The position numbers and the translations under genes were made by a program. Under the pieces are notes generated by a model that saw only the letters and a program-made list of their open reading frames with translations, made no database searches and was not told the origin of the DNA. Shown here piece by piece: positions 44,856 to 53,111 of a DNA stretch of 64,000 bases (within the stretch, counting starts at the first letter, position 1; each line of letters begins with the position of its first letter). The stretch is from NCBI GenBank assembly GCA_028289645.1, contig JANQOK010000016.1, positions 1 through 64,000 on the forward strand. Direction: 5' to 3'. Source of the DNA: Anderseniella sp. (lineage in GTDB: Bacteria > Pseudomonadota > Alphaproteobacteria > Rhizobiales > Aestuariivirgaceae).

Positions 44856-46082
44856 TCAGATGCTGTCCGGCAGATGATAACCGCGCGCGTACACCTTGCG
44901 AATGGCATCCAATGCGGCTTCTGCGGTCATATCATTGCCAAATCGGTCCGCGTGCACGGCTTCAAGGCCCGGCACCGGGTGCCCTGAGGTGATCCACTTC
45001 GCCAGAAATTCGGCAGAGCCACCGCCTGTGCCGATGCCGACATTGAATCCGGAGGCCAGCCAAAGACCTGCCTTTTCAGGAATCGGCCCGAGCATGGGCA
45101 ATCCGTCGGGCGTAAAACACATCGGCCCGTTGTTCGCGACTTTAATTCCTGCCTGAGCAAAAGTCGGCATCCGTTCCATCAGGCGTTCAAGATGAGGCAT
45201 GAGCCGATCGATATTGGGAGGCAGCAATTCCTCTTTGAAGTCTTTTGGAATGCCGTCCAGTGCCCAGAATTCCGGCGCGGTTTCATAAATGCCGATGAGA
45301 AGTCCGTCCCGCTCCTGACGCACACTACACGACACATAACTGTCACGCATGGCGGGAAGTTCGGAGTCGAGCACCGCAATTTCGGGCACAGTTTCAGTAA
45401 TGATCTCATGATGCTGGGTCGCGAATAGAGGCGGGTTGAGCCCAATCGCGGCCAGCATTTCGCGCGCCCAGAAGGACGTTGCGACAACTACCTGCTGCGC
45501 TGTGACAGTTCCCGCGGGTGTTTCGAGTAGCCACTTGCCCCCTTCCGGCCTAAGTGATGCAACCGGGCAATGTCTCTCAACTGCCGCCCCCATTGTGCGC
45601 GCGGCGGCTGCAACCGCGTTGGTTGCACCAGTCGGGTCCACGTGGCCATCGGTTGGCGTATGCGCGGCCCCAAAGATATCGCCAGCATCAATAAGCGGAT
45701 GCAGTCGGCTCACCTCATCGGGGGTGCGGATGTGAAATGGAATGCCCATTTGCGCAAATCGTGGCTTGTAAACATGGAACAAATCCAGTTCACGCTGTGT
45801 CGCGGCCAGACGAAGACTGCCTGTTTCGTGGAAACCGACCGACTGGCCGCTTTCTTCCTGCGCCTGCAGGTAGGTTCTGATTGACCCGGCGAACAACTGG
45901 GTCATTTTTGGATAGGGCCCAAAATAGGTCGTGTTGCCGGCAGCATGCCATGTAGAGCCGGAAGTCAGTTCCCTGCGTTCCAGCAGCACGGTATCGGTCC
46001 AGCCGAGTTTGGCGAGCCAGTACAGGACAGACACGCCGACGATTCCGCCTCCGATGACCGCCACTTGTACATCTGTCCTCAT
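44856..46082 (-). CDS. FAD-dependent amine oxidoreductase (dimethylglycine/sarcosine dehydrogenase-like, FAD domain only)
   Basis: A 408-residue DAO-type flavoprotein. It has VAVIGGGIVGVSVLYWLAKLG and SGSTWHAAGNTT, where the histidine of TWHAAG is the covalent FAD site in dimethylglycine dehydrogenases. DGHVDPTGATNAVAAAAR, GPMCFTPDGLPMLGP and GFNVGIGTGGGSAEFLAKWI follow. It ends where two-domain members continue into a folate-binding GcvT half, so only the catalytic FAD half is encoded. Substrate is unknown; N-methylated glycines are the best guess. The ATG at 46082 is preferred to the GTG before it. Confidence 0.85.
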   Translation of the reverse strand: MRTDVQVAVIGGGIVGVSVLYWLAKLGWTDTVLLERRELTSGSTWHAAGNTTYFGPYPKMTQLFAGSIRTYLQAQEESGQSVGFHETGSLRLAATQRELDLFHVYKPRFAQMGIPFHIRTPDEVSRLHPLIDAGDIFGAAHTPTDGHVDPTGATNAVAAAARTMGAAVERHCPVASLRPEGGKWLLETPAGTVTAQQVVVATSFWAREMLAAIGLNPPLFATQHHEIITETVPEIAVLDSELPAMRDSYVSCSVRQERDGLLIGIYETAPEFWALDGIPKDFKEELLPPNIDRLMPHLERLMERMPTFAQAGIKVANNGPMCFTPDGLPMLGPIPEKAGLWLASGFNVGIGTGGGSAEFLAKWITSGHPVPGLEAVHADRFGNDMTAEAALDAIRKVYARGYHLPDSI

Positions 46083-46280
46083 CACACAGTCTCCCTCATG
46101 TTCTACTTTACCGTAGCCCAGTTCGTTTGATACCTAAACGGGAGCATGCTCGACCGAGATGGTTCCTGACATCATGGCTCTGGGCCAGGTCCGCATCCAG
46201 GCTACAGTCCGGATGACTATCAACGCGACGGCACTGTGGAAGAGGTGACTGGGCACCAGGTATTGAGCGGAACCGCACCC

Positions 46281-46766
46281 ATGACGACCTCACTTAAAAA
46301 TCAGATCACCTTCACCCGATTGCCCGAGATCGAACCGGACGACATCGTTGCGCACATGTGCGATCCGCGCGTTGGCGAGCACATGCCGCTTCTGACTTCG
46401 GAGTGGGACCGGGCCGCTGTCGCGGAATTTGTTGCGGCCAAGGAAGAGCGCTGGGCCCGTGACGGGCTCGGGCATTGGGCCATACTGGTCAACGGTGACT
46501 ATGCCGGATGGGGCGGGTTTCAAAAAGAGGGTGACGAGTGGGATTACGGTCTGGTGCTGAAGCCGGAATGGTTCGGACTTGGCACCCGTATTTCAAGGAA
46601 GGCTATCGAGTTTGCCATGGCTGATGAACGCATCCCGTTCATCACATTTCTATTGCCGCCATCGCGCCGGAACCTGCGAGCACTCGACCGGCTCGGCGCA
46701 CGATTTGTCGACGAGGTGAAACACGATGGGGCAAGGTTCTTCAAATACCGGCTTGAAACCGAGTGA
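46281..46766 (+). CDS. GNAT family N-acetyltransferase
   Basis: A 161-residue protein with an acetyl-CoA-dependent acetyltransferase fold: ITFTRLPEIEPDDIVAHMCDPRVGEHMP, HWAILVNGDYAGWGGFQKEGDEWDYGLVLKPEWFGLGTRISRKAIEFAMAD, and a C-terminal strand PPSRRNLRALDRLGARFVDEVKHDGARFFKYRL. WFGLGTRISRKAI takes the place of the Q/RxxGxG/A loop. It is most like the RimJ/RimL branch. The substrate is unknown. The start at MTTSLKN is chosen; the GTG upstream adds an unconserved extension. Confidence 0.82.
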   Translation: MTTSLKNQITFTRLPEIEPDDIVAHMCDPRVGEHMPLLTSEWDRAAVAEFVAAKEERWARDGLGHWAILVNGDYAGWGGFQKEGDEWDYGLVLKPEWFGLGTRISRKAIEFAMADERIPFITFLLPPSRRNLRALDRLGARFVDEVKHDGARFFKYRLETE

Positions 46767-46801
46767 CGGCACCGCCCGCTTGACCGACCCGAAGCAACGG
46801 G

Positions 46802-48157
46802 TCAGTCGGCAGGAAAAGCCCAGTTGACGCCCAGGCGCGCGATTGCGGCATCTTGCAGCTCAAATGCATCGCCCGTATCTGCCGCCCCGGCTTCCTCGAA
46901 GCTGGTGGCATCGTTGAAGTGGACGTAAAGACCTTCCGCCTTCACTGTCACACTCTCGGTTGCGGCCCATTCCATGCCCACGCCGAACACAGCACCGGTT
47001 GCGAACACGTCGACACCGTCCGCACCGCCTGAGCCACCTGCATCACTCAACTCACCAGTGAGGAATGCAACACCGGCGGTGCCATATACGAGCAGGTCAC
47101 CGTCCGCGTAACCGACCCGTCCGCGGGCTGTGGCGAACAGCTCGCTTTCAAAGTTGATACCATCTGGCGTGTTGGTTGCCTGAAATGAGGTCTCATCCCA
47201 ATCGACAAAGCTGATGTCACCCTCAAGACCGAAGACCATCTGGCCGTTCTGGATGTTCCAGCCAACTGTGCCGCCGCCCATCACGCCGACCGTGCTGCTT
47301 TGGGCAAGGAAAATGCCGCTCGAGCTTTCATCACTGCTGTCAAAGATGCCACCGGTCTGCACCGCCCCTGCACCCACCAGCGCACCGATATAGGGGCCGG
47401 TCCAGTCACGGTCCGTCTCGTCGATATCGTAGCTGCCATCATTGGCCGCCCCGTTGAAATGCCAGTTCACGCCCAGCCGCGCCACAACCATGTCCTCGAT
47501 ACGGAAGAAATCGTCGTCAGTGCCTTCGCCGAGTTCGTTGTTGAGGTCGATCGTCTTGTCAAAGAAGGCGTACAGGCCTTCCACCTTCACGCTCAGGGTC
47601 GGCGTAGCCGCCCATTCGATGCCGGCACCGACAACGCCACCAACAGCATCTACGTCGATGCTGTCATCCGTCTCGGTATTGGACAATGATCCGCCAATGA
47701 ATGCCGCGCCGGCGGTGGCGAACAGCAAGACATCGTTGTCGGCGATGCCGATACGGCCACGGGCCGTTGCAAAATAGTCACCTTCCAGGACAACCGCGTC
47801 GTCGTCGTTCAGATCCGGTTCCGCGACAGCACGATCGAACGCCGTGGCGCTAATATCGCCTTCAATGCCGAACACCATGTTGCCGGACTGGAAGTTCCAG
47901 CCAACCTGCGCGCCACCGAGAATCGAGACTTCGCCCAGAGCACCCAGGCGATGAGCCTCGGTGTCGGAATCATTGTCAAAATCGCCCTCGGTGTCGTAGC
48001 CGCCAACCGCAATAAGCGCGCCGATATAGGGTCCGGTCCAGTCGTGGGCAGCATATGGTCGCTCGAGATCGGCAGCTTGCGCGCCAAGAGATGTTGCTGC
48101 CATCAGCAGGGCAGCCGAGCCCGCCCCCTTCATCAGATTGAACGCAACTCTTTTCAT
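46802..48157 (-). CDS. Outer-membrane protein with two tandem Omp25/31-type beta-barrels
   Basis: A 451-residue protein with a Sec signal peptide (cleavage near LGAQA-ADLE). Two homologous halves follow, at about 38-238 and 249-451, each starting DWTGPYIGAL. Each has a GGxVGWNxQxGxMVFGxEGDIS block, an ELFATARGR or YFATARGR block, GxxxGxGxEWAAT and an end of the form ARLGVNWxF. The motif set is that of the Brucella Omp25/Omp31 (OMP_b-brl) family, whose members usually have one barrel of about 200 residues. It is divergent from the TPR-sulfotransferase gene. Confidence 0.88.
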   Translation of the reverse strand: MKRVAFNLMKGAGSAALLMAATSLGAQAADLERPYAAHDWTGPYIGALIAVGGYDTEGDFDNDSDTEAHRLGALGEVSILGGAQVGWNFQSGNMVFGIEGDISATAFDRAVAEPDLNDDDAVVLEGDYFATARGRIGIADNDVLLFATAGAAFIGGSLSNTETDDSIDVDAVGGVVGAGIEWAATPTLSVKVEGLYAFFDKTIDLNNELGEGTDDDFFRIEDMVVARLGVNWHFNGAANDGSYDIDETDRDWTGPYIGALVGAGAVQTGGIFDSSDESSSGIFLAQSSTVGVMGGGTVGWNIQNGQMVFGLEGDISFVDWDETSFQATNTPDGINFESELFATARGRVGYADGDLLVYGTAGVAFLTGELSDAGGSGGADGVDVFATGAVFGVGMEWAATESVTVKAEGLYVHFNDATSFEEAGAADTGDAFELQDAAIARLGVNWAFPAD

Positions 48158-48297
48158 GACCCCAGCACCTACTTACGTGAACTGTTTTGACATATGATCA
48201 GACATCTCCCCCGACGTGAAATATCTGTCCAAAGAGTTAAATAGCTGATTTTGGGGAGTCAAATTAAACGGATCCCAAATTTCACTTTTTCCAAAAG

Positions 48298-48315
48298 TGT
48301 TGCAAATGTGCCACA
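48298..48315. promoter_or_regulatory. 18-bp dyad, copy 3 of 3 (TGTTGCA-N4-TGCCACA)
   Basis: This matches the two dyads upstream of the tandem outer-membrane genes with one mismatch (T for G in the left arm) and the same 4-base spacing. It lies 39 bases before the TPR-sulfotransferase start and 141 bases upstream of the divergent double-barrel gene. A second inverted repeat, CACTTTT and AAAAGTG at 48283-48299, abuts it. Confidence 0.45.
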
Positions 48316-48353
48316 CCAGGCAAACAGATTGGAATCGTTGGAGTATCTATCGC

Positions 48354-49937
48354 ATGGCAAGTCGAAAACCGGCAGACAAGAAGTTGACGCTCACGGGCTC
48401 AATCAAGAGCGGCCCTGCAGGACCGGCGGATACCAGCGATGGATCGGCGCGTCAGTTGCACGCGCAGTTGCTGAAGGCTGAAGCGATGCGCCGGCAAGGA
48501 CATCTCGACAGCGCCGAGAAGATCTGCCGCCAACTGCTGAATTACCATCCAACCTACCTCGGTGCATTGCAGACATTCGGGTTGACCGCGCTTGAGAAGA
48601 AAAACTATCCGCAGGCCGTAAACTGCTTCCTCACGGCCGCCGCCGAAGCGCATGACGACTGGACAAACTACACCAACCTGGCAGCGGCCTGGCTGGGCCT
48701 GGAAGTACCCCAGATGGCGGCGCTGATGCTGCGCGAGGCCCGGAACCTCAATCCGAATGACCCGGAAGTCCACTTCATGCTGGGTGAAGTCGCCAGCGAC
48801 GACCGCGATTTCGGGGCAGCCATGGAGGCGTATCGCACGGCCCTTGCACTAAAGCCAGATCATGCGCCGGCATTGTTCAAGCTCAGCGATTGCCTGATCA
48901 GCCTGGGGTATTTCACCGAGGCCAGCGACCTGCTGCTCAAGTTGCGGAAACTGCGCCCGGGCTCTATCGCCGTGGTCCATCTGCTGCTGCAACTGCCGGC
49001 AGGCAGCCTGGAGATGGACTTTCGAAAAGCACTCGAGATTTCACGCAAGCAGGAAACTGAATCGCAACAAGAGTTCGCGAACAACAAGACCTTCGTTCTT
49101 GCATCGGTTCTTGACCGTGAAGAAGCGTACGATCAGGCATGGGATGCCATCTGCAAAGCCAATGCGGATATATGGGACGAGCATGCAACTCCGTTAAAGA
49201 AGGCACTGGAACGTCGTGCCCGCGATCTCGAATTCGTGCACCAGATGACAGCTGTCAAACCGCCGTCCAAAGGTCGAAGCCGGTCATCTGCCCGCCTTGT
49301 GCCATTGTTCATTCTGGGCCCTTCGCGGGCCGGCAAGACAACTCTGGAAACACTCGTCGCCTGCCACCCCGGAGTCAAACGCGGTTATGAGAACCACAAT
49401 GTGGAGTTCGCAGTCAAAAGAGCCGCTCAAACCGCCGGACTTGTTACCTTGAAGTCGTTACTACTGCTTCCGACATCCCTGGATCAACTTTTCGCCGACA
49501 AATTCCGCGAAAGAGCCGCCGCCAGTTCGGACCATGCGGACGTGCTCACCAACACAAATCCCGGTTTGATTGGGTCTGTCGGCAGACTGGCGCAAGCATT
49601 GCCAGAAGCACGTTTTGTGTTCATGACCCGGAATCATGACGACACCACATTGCGCATTCTGATGAAGAAGTACCGCATTGGAAACCATCACGCCTACAGT
49701 CTCGAATCTGCGCGCCAGTATGTTCGCTGGTACGACGAAATGACAGCTGTGCTGGAACAGAAACTGCCAGGCCGCGCCTTGCGTCTGCGTTACGAGGACC
49801 TGGTGACAGATCCGTCGTCAGGTGTGGGTAATGTTCTGGAGCTTTGCGGGTTGCAAGCAGACGAATTGACTCTGCCGGAGGTTGGCTCTGATGCTGGCGC
49901 GGCTGAACCCTACTGCAAGCATATGGGCACAGCTTGA
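48354..49937 (+). CDS. TPR repeat protein with C-terminal sulfotransferase-like domain
   Basis: A 527-residue protein. Tetratricopeptide repeats fill about residues 35-200 (AEKICRQLLNYHPTYLGALQTFG, AMLREARNLNPNDPEVHF, AYRTALALKPDHAPALFKLSDCLISLGY). A PAPS-dependent sulfotransferase-like domain spans about 315-510 with FILGPSRAGKTTLETLVACHPGV, then the 3'-phosphate-binding region RFVFMTRNHDDTTLRILMKKY, and LRLRYEDLVTDP. The nucleotide loop reads GPSRAGKT rather than the usual PRSGTT. It probably sulfates a surface glycan or peptide. The ATG follows TTGGAG. Confidence 0.82.
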   Translation: MASRKPADKKLTLTGSIKSGPAGPADTSDGSARQLHAQLLKAEAMRRQGHLDSAEKICRQLLNYHPTYLGALQTFGLTALEKKNYPQAVNCFLTAAAEAHDDWTNYTNLAAAWLGLEVPQMAALMLREARNLNPNDPEVHFMLGEVASDDRDFGAAMEAYRTALALKPDHAPALFKLSDCLISLGYFTEASDLLLKLRKLRPGSIAVVHLLLQLPAGSLEMDFRKALEISRKQETESQQEFANNKTFVLASVLDREEAYDQAWDAICKANADIWDEHATPLKKALERRARDLEFVHQMTAVKPPSKGRSRSSARLVPLFILGPSRAGKTTLETLVACHPGVKRGYENHNVEFAVKRAAQTAGLVTLKSLLLLPTSLDQLFADKFRERAAASSDHADVLTNTNPGLIGSVGRLAQALPEARFVFMTRNHDDTTLRILMKKYRIGNHHAYSLESARQYVRWYDEMTAVLEQKLPGRALRLRYEDLVTDPSSGVGNVLELCGLQADELTLPEVGSDAGAAEPYCKHMGTA

Positions 49938-49947
49938 GCAAAGCCCA

Positions 49948-50826
49948 TCAGTCCGAAAGAGCCCCCGCTTTCAAAAGATCGGTCAGAACCGGATGCGGAT
50001 ACTTGCGCGGTACCGAAACGGCGTAAAACGGCTCGACAATGCCCAGTTCGAACGGTGCCGTCTGCAGCAGACCGGAGCGGATTTCATCCGCCAACACGAT
50101 CGGGGGAGCGATCGCGAGGCCGGCGCCGTCGCGGGCCAGCAGGCGTACCATGGCCATGTCGTCGACGAGGGCGGCAATGCGGGGCGTTATCCCCAACCGG
50201 GCAACCAGTCCTTCGAACCCGGCTCTGATGGCACTGCCTGTCGGCAGGACGAGCGGTTCTGCAGCCAGCAGTTCCGCAAGCGTGGAGTGGCGCAGCAGCT
50301 CGGGCAAACCATGTATGCCGACAGGCTGTTCGGCGATGCGGTGCGAAGCAAACTCGGCTCCCTGCTCGCGCTGCGGCGGTTCCGTCGTCAGCACCACATC
50401 CAGCGACAGTGTCCTCAGAGCGTCAAGCAGCGTGGTCGTATTGCCGGACTTCAGCACAATGTCGACGTCGCCGCTGGCCATGACGGGGCGCAGGAATGCC
50501 ATTTGGAAATTGCGTGACAGGGTGGACAGGGCGCCGATCCGCAAGGGCGGATACGCGGTTGCCGACTGGTTCAACGTCGCCAGCAGTTCGTCGCCTGCGC
50601 CAAAGATCCGGTCAGCATGATCAAGGGTGATGTGCCCGACCTCCGTCAATACCAGTCCGCGGCCAACGCGCTCGAACAGCGCATGGCCGAGTTGCTCCTC
50701 CAGGCTCTTGATCTGCATGGACAGCGCTGACTGGGACACATTCAACCGCCCAGCCGTACGGCCCAGATGGCCCTCGTGGGCTACCTCGCGGAAATAGCGC
50801 AGATGATGATAGTTCAATCGGTTCAT
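49948..50826 (-). CDS. LysR family transcriptional regulator
   Basis: A 292-residue regulator. The N-terminal winged helix NYHHLRYFREVAHEGHLGRTAGRLNVSQSALSMQIKSLEEQLGHALFERVGRGLVLT resembles the NhaR-type subgroup; a periplasmic-binding-like effector domain follows (LRIGALSTLSRNFQ, DMAMVRLLARDGAGLAIAPPIVL). It is divergent from an SbtA-like transporter gene and presumably controls it. A 19-bp palindrome directly abuts its start codon. The longer frame adds 23 residues not seen in LysR proteins. Confidence 0.92.
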   Translation of the reverse strand: MNRLNYHHLRYFREVAHEGHLGRTAGRLNVSQSALSMQIKSLEEQLGHALFERVGRGLVLTEVGHITLDHADRIFGAGDELLATLNQSATAYPPLRIGALSTLSRNFQMAFLRPVMASGDVDIVLKSGNTTTLLDALRTLSLDVVLTTEPPQREQGAEFASHRIAEQPVGIHGLPELLRHSTLAELLAAEPLVLPTGSAIRAGFEGLVARLGITPRIAALVDDMAMVRLLARDGAGLAIAPPIVLADEIRSGLLQTAPFELGIVEPFYAVSVPRKYPHPVLTDLLKAGALSD

Positions 50827-50845
50827 TGTTCTAAATTTTAGAACA
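50827..50845. promoter_or_regulatory. 19-bp palindrome at the LysR start, operator candidate
   Basis: Arms TGTTCTAAA and TTTAGAACA meet around a single T. It contains the T-N11-A pattern typical of LysR sites and ends at the base next to the LysR ATG. Binding here should repress the regulator gene and may act on the divergent transporter 79 bases away. Confidence 0.6.
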
Positions 50846-50923
50846 TATTTCGATAAAAGATATATTTTTCTTGAAATAGAAACCGATGTATCCACGGCGC
50901 ACCTTCAAGCACAGGAGCCTGCC

Positions 50924-51997
50924 ATGGACATGATCGCCGACATTGCCTCCACGGTTTTCACCCAGTTTCAGAAGCCTACGCTTGCCTTCCTGATCGGCGG
51001 CATGCTGATCGCGGCACTGGGAAGCAAACTGGAGGTCCCGGCTCCGGTATACAAGTTCATCGTCATCCTGCTGCTGCTCAAGGTCGGCCTCGGTGCCGGC
51101 ATCTCGGTGCGCGAGGCTGAATTCCTGACGCTGTTTGTTCCCGCCCTGTGCGCCGTGGCGCTGGGGGTCGGCATTGTCCTGCTCGGCAGTGTCACACTGG
51201 CGAGGTGGCGCGGCGTCTCGCGGGTCGACGGCCTTGCCACCGCGGGCATGTTCGGGGCTGTCTCAGCATCCACACTGGCCGCCGGCATGGCGGTGCTGGA
51301 CACTGAAGGGATCTACTATGAGGGCTTCATCGGCGCGCTGTATCCATTCATGGATATCGCCGCCCTGGTGACGGCCATCGTGCTGGCGAGAGTGTCAGCC
51401 GCACGGGCCGCAGTCCCGTCAACTCAAGGCGGCGGCACGGCCACGATGACCTTGGGCGGCGGATCTGCAGGTCAGGGGCGCATGGAAGGCTTCGATGGCA
51501 CGATGATAAAGAAGATTCTCACAGACACTTTCCGCAGCCCGGCGATCTCAGCGCTGCTGCTGGGACTGGGCCTGGGCATATTCACCAGGCCGGACAGCGT
51601 CTATGAGAGCTTTTACGAGGTTCTGTTCCGGGGTCTGCTGTCGGTGCTGATGCTGATCATGGGCATGGAGGCGTGGGCGCGGATTTCAGAACTGCGCAAG
51701 GTTGCCCACTCCTACATTATGTATGGTGTGGCAGCGCCAATTATCCATGGCTTGCTTGGGTTTGGCCTCGGGCTGATCGCGCATCACCTCACCGGCTTCT
51801 CAGCGGGCGGTGTGGTTCTGCTGGCGGTCATGGCTGGTTCGAGTTCCGACATTTCCGGGCCGCCGACGATGCGTGGCGCGGTTCCGGAAGCCAACCCGTC
51901 GGCCTATGTCGGCACCTCGACAGGGATCGGTACACCGGTGGCCATCCTGTCGATCCCGCTGTACATCGCACTCGCGGGCGCACTGATCGGGTTCTAG
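50924..51997 (+). CDS. Sodium-dependent bicarbonate transporter family permease (SbtA-like)
   Basis: A 357-residue membrane protein with about ten hydrophobic helices in two halves. It carries the SbtA family features TLAFLIGGMLIAALGSKLEVPAPVYKFIVILLLLKVGLGAG, FGAVSASTLAAGMAVLD, EGFIGALYPFMDIAALVTAIVLAR, GLLSVLMLIMGMEAWARI and VVLLAVMAGSSSDISGPPTMRGAVPEANPSAYVG. Cyanobacterial SbtA imports bicarbonate with sodium; the substrate in heterotrophs is not established. A Gly-rich cytosolic linker (STQGGGTATMTLGGGSAGQG) joins the halves. No sbtB-like PII gene is adjacent. Confidence 0.88.
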   Translation: MDMIADIASTVFTQFQKPTLAFLIGGMLIAALGSKLEVPAPVYKFIVILLLLKVGLGAGISVREAEFLTLFVPALCAVALGVGIVLLGSVTLARWRGVSRVDGLATAGMFGAVSASTLAAGMAVLDTEGIYYEGFIGALYPFMDIAALVTAIVLARVSAARAAVPSTQGGGTATMTLGGGSAGQGRMEGFDGTMIKKILTDTFRSPAISALLLGLGLGIFTRPDSVYESFYEVLFRGLLSVLMLIMGMEAWARISELRKVAHSYIMYGVAAPIIHGLLGFGLGLIAHHLTGFSAGGVVLLAVMAGSSSDISGPPTMRGAVPEANPSAYVGTSTGIGTPVAILSIPLYIALAGALIGF

Positions 51998-52027
51998 TGC
52001 AATCGGCCAAAACCGCTTGCGGCGTTG

Positions 52028-52258
52028 TCAGACGCGCTGGCGGTTGTCGTTTGAAGCGCCGGCAGCATGCGGCGGCTGTTCGCCTACCTGCTGCAGGCAA
52101 TCGGAGAGCTTTTCGAACAGTTCCGGATGCTGGCCGCTGTCGACGGTGGTGTGAAAGCCTTCAACGTCGGGCATGGACACATGGATGGAGCCATCGTCCC
52201 TGTCATACCAAACGGCGATGTGGGAATAGGCGGACTTCCCCAACTTGCTGATACTCAT
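52028..52258 (-). CDS. Small hypothetical protein
   Basis: A 76-residue protein (SKLGKSAYSHIAVWYDRDDGSIHVSMPDVEGFHTTVDSGQHPELFEKLSDCLQQVGEQ) with a GAGG motif before its ATG. The first part looks like a compact strand-helix fold. Codon use is consistent with the genome. Its family was not recognised. It lies convergent to the SbtA-like gene in an otherwise short intergenic space. Confidence 0.55.
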   Translation of the reverse strand: MSISKLGKSAYSHIAVWYDRDDGSIHVSMPDVEGFHTTVDSGQHPELFEKLSDCLQQVGEQPPHAAGASNDNRQRV

Positions 52259-52433
52259 GGCGACCTCAACTACTTACTAAAAACCGCGATATCGTAACCA
52301 TTTGTTTACCTTTGGGTCAAACGCCGCCGGATTTGTTGGTAAACAGGTCGATGATACATGCACTATTGAGTCAAATTGCGGCAATAAGCCCCTGAATTGG
52401 CTTTTCATTTCGGCGAGGCATGTCGCTGGCCCC

Positions 52434-53111
52434 CTACCCGCGATCATTGGCCCTGAGCCATTCAGAAACGGTTTCCAGCTTGTTGCGCAGGTGCTGTTTC
52501 AGGATGAGGCCGAGCCTGCGGCCGTCACGGGCTTCAAGGGCGGCGAGGATGTCCTCGTGTTCGGCCACCGCCTTGTCCCAGCGCTCGCGGGTCATGTTGG
52601 CGAGATAGCGGGCCCGGCGCACCCTCGCTGACAGCATGCGGTGCTGGGCCGCCAGCGTGTCGTTGCGTGCGGCCTTCAGAATGGCCGTATGAATGGCTTC
52701 ATTGGCGGCGAAGTACTCCGGCAGGCGCTGTGCCTTGTAGTGCCCGATCATCTCGCGATGGGATTTGCCGACGGCGGCGATTTCCGCATCGGTGATCTTC
52801 TCGCAGGCCAGTTCTCCAGACAGCGCTTCCAGCGCTCCCATGACCGGAAACACCTCTTCCAGATCCTCGACGGTGACGGCGGTAACGGAAGAGCCGCGAT
52901 TGGGGGTCAGTGTCACCAGTCCTTCGGAGGCAAGAACTTTCAGCGCTTCGCGCATTGGCGTGCGCGACACGTTGTAGCGTTCGCACAGCTCCTTCTCAGG
53001 CACCTTCTCGCCCGGCGTCAGTTCACCTTCAATGATCAGCCGCTGCAGCCGTTCGACCAGTTCGTCATGCAGGGAACGCCGCACAATGGCTTCGTCCATT
53101 GTTATGTTCAT
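52434..53111 (-). CDS. GntR family regulator with FCD domain
   Basis: A 225-residue FadR-type regulator. The winged helix is at about residues 10-75 (SLHDELVERLQRLIIEGELTPGEKVPEKELCERYNVSRTPMREALKVLASEGLVTLTPNRGSSV), and an all-helical FCD ligand domain follows with metal-binding candidates (EYFAANEAIHTAILKAARN, AEHEDILAALEARD). Its ATG overlaps the stop of the FAD/Fe-S dehydrogenase, so the two are co-expressed. The likely target is the palindrome in the divergent promoter at 56.04 kb; the inducer is probably the acid metabolised by that operon. Confidence 0.92.
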   Translation of the reverse strand: MNITMDEAIVRRSLHDELVERLQRLIIEGELTPGEKVPEKELCERYNVSRTPMREALKVLASEGLVTLTPNRGSSVTAVTVEDLEEVFPVMGALEALSGELACEKITDAEIAAVGKSHREMIGHYKAQRLPEYFAANEAIHTAILKAARNDTLAAQHRMLSARVRRARYLANMTRERWDKAVAEHEDILAALEARDGRRLGLILKQHLRNKLETVSEWLRANDRG

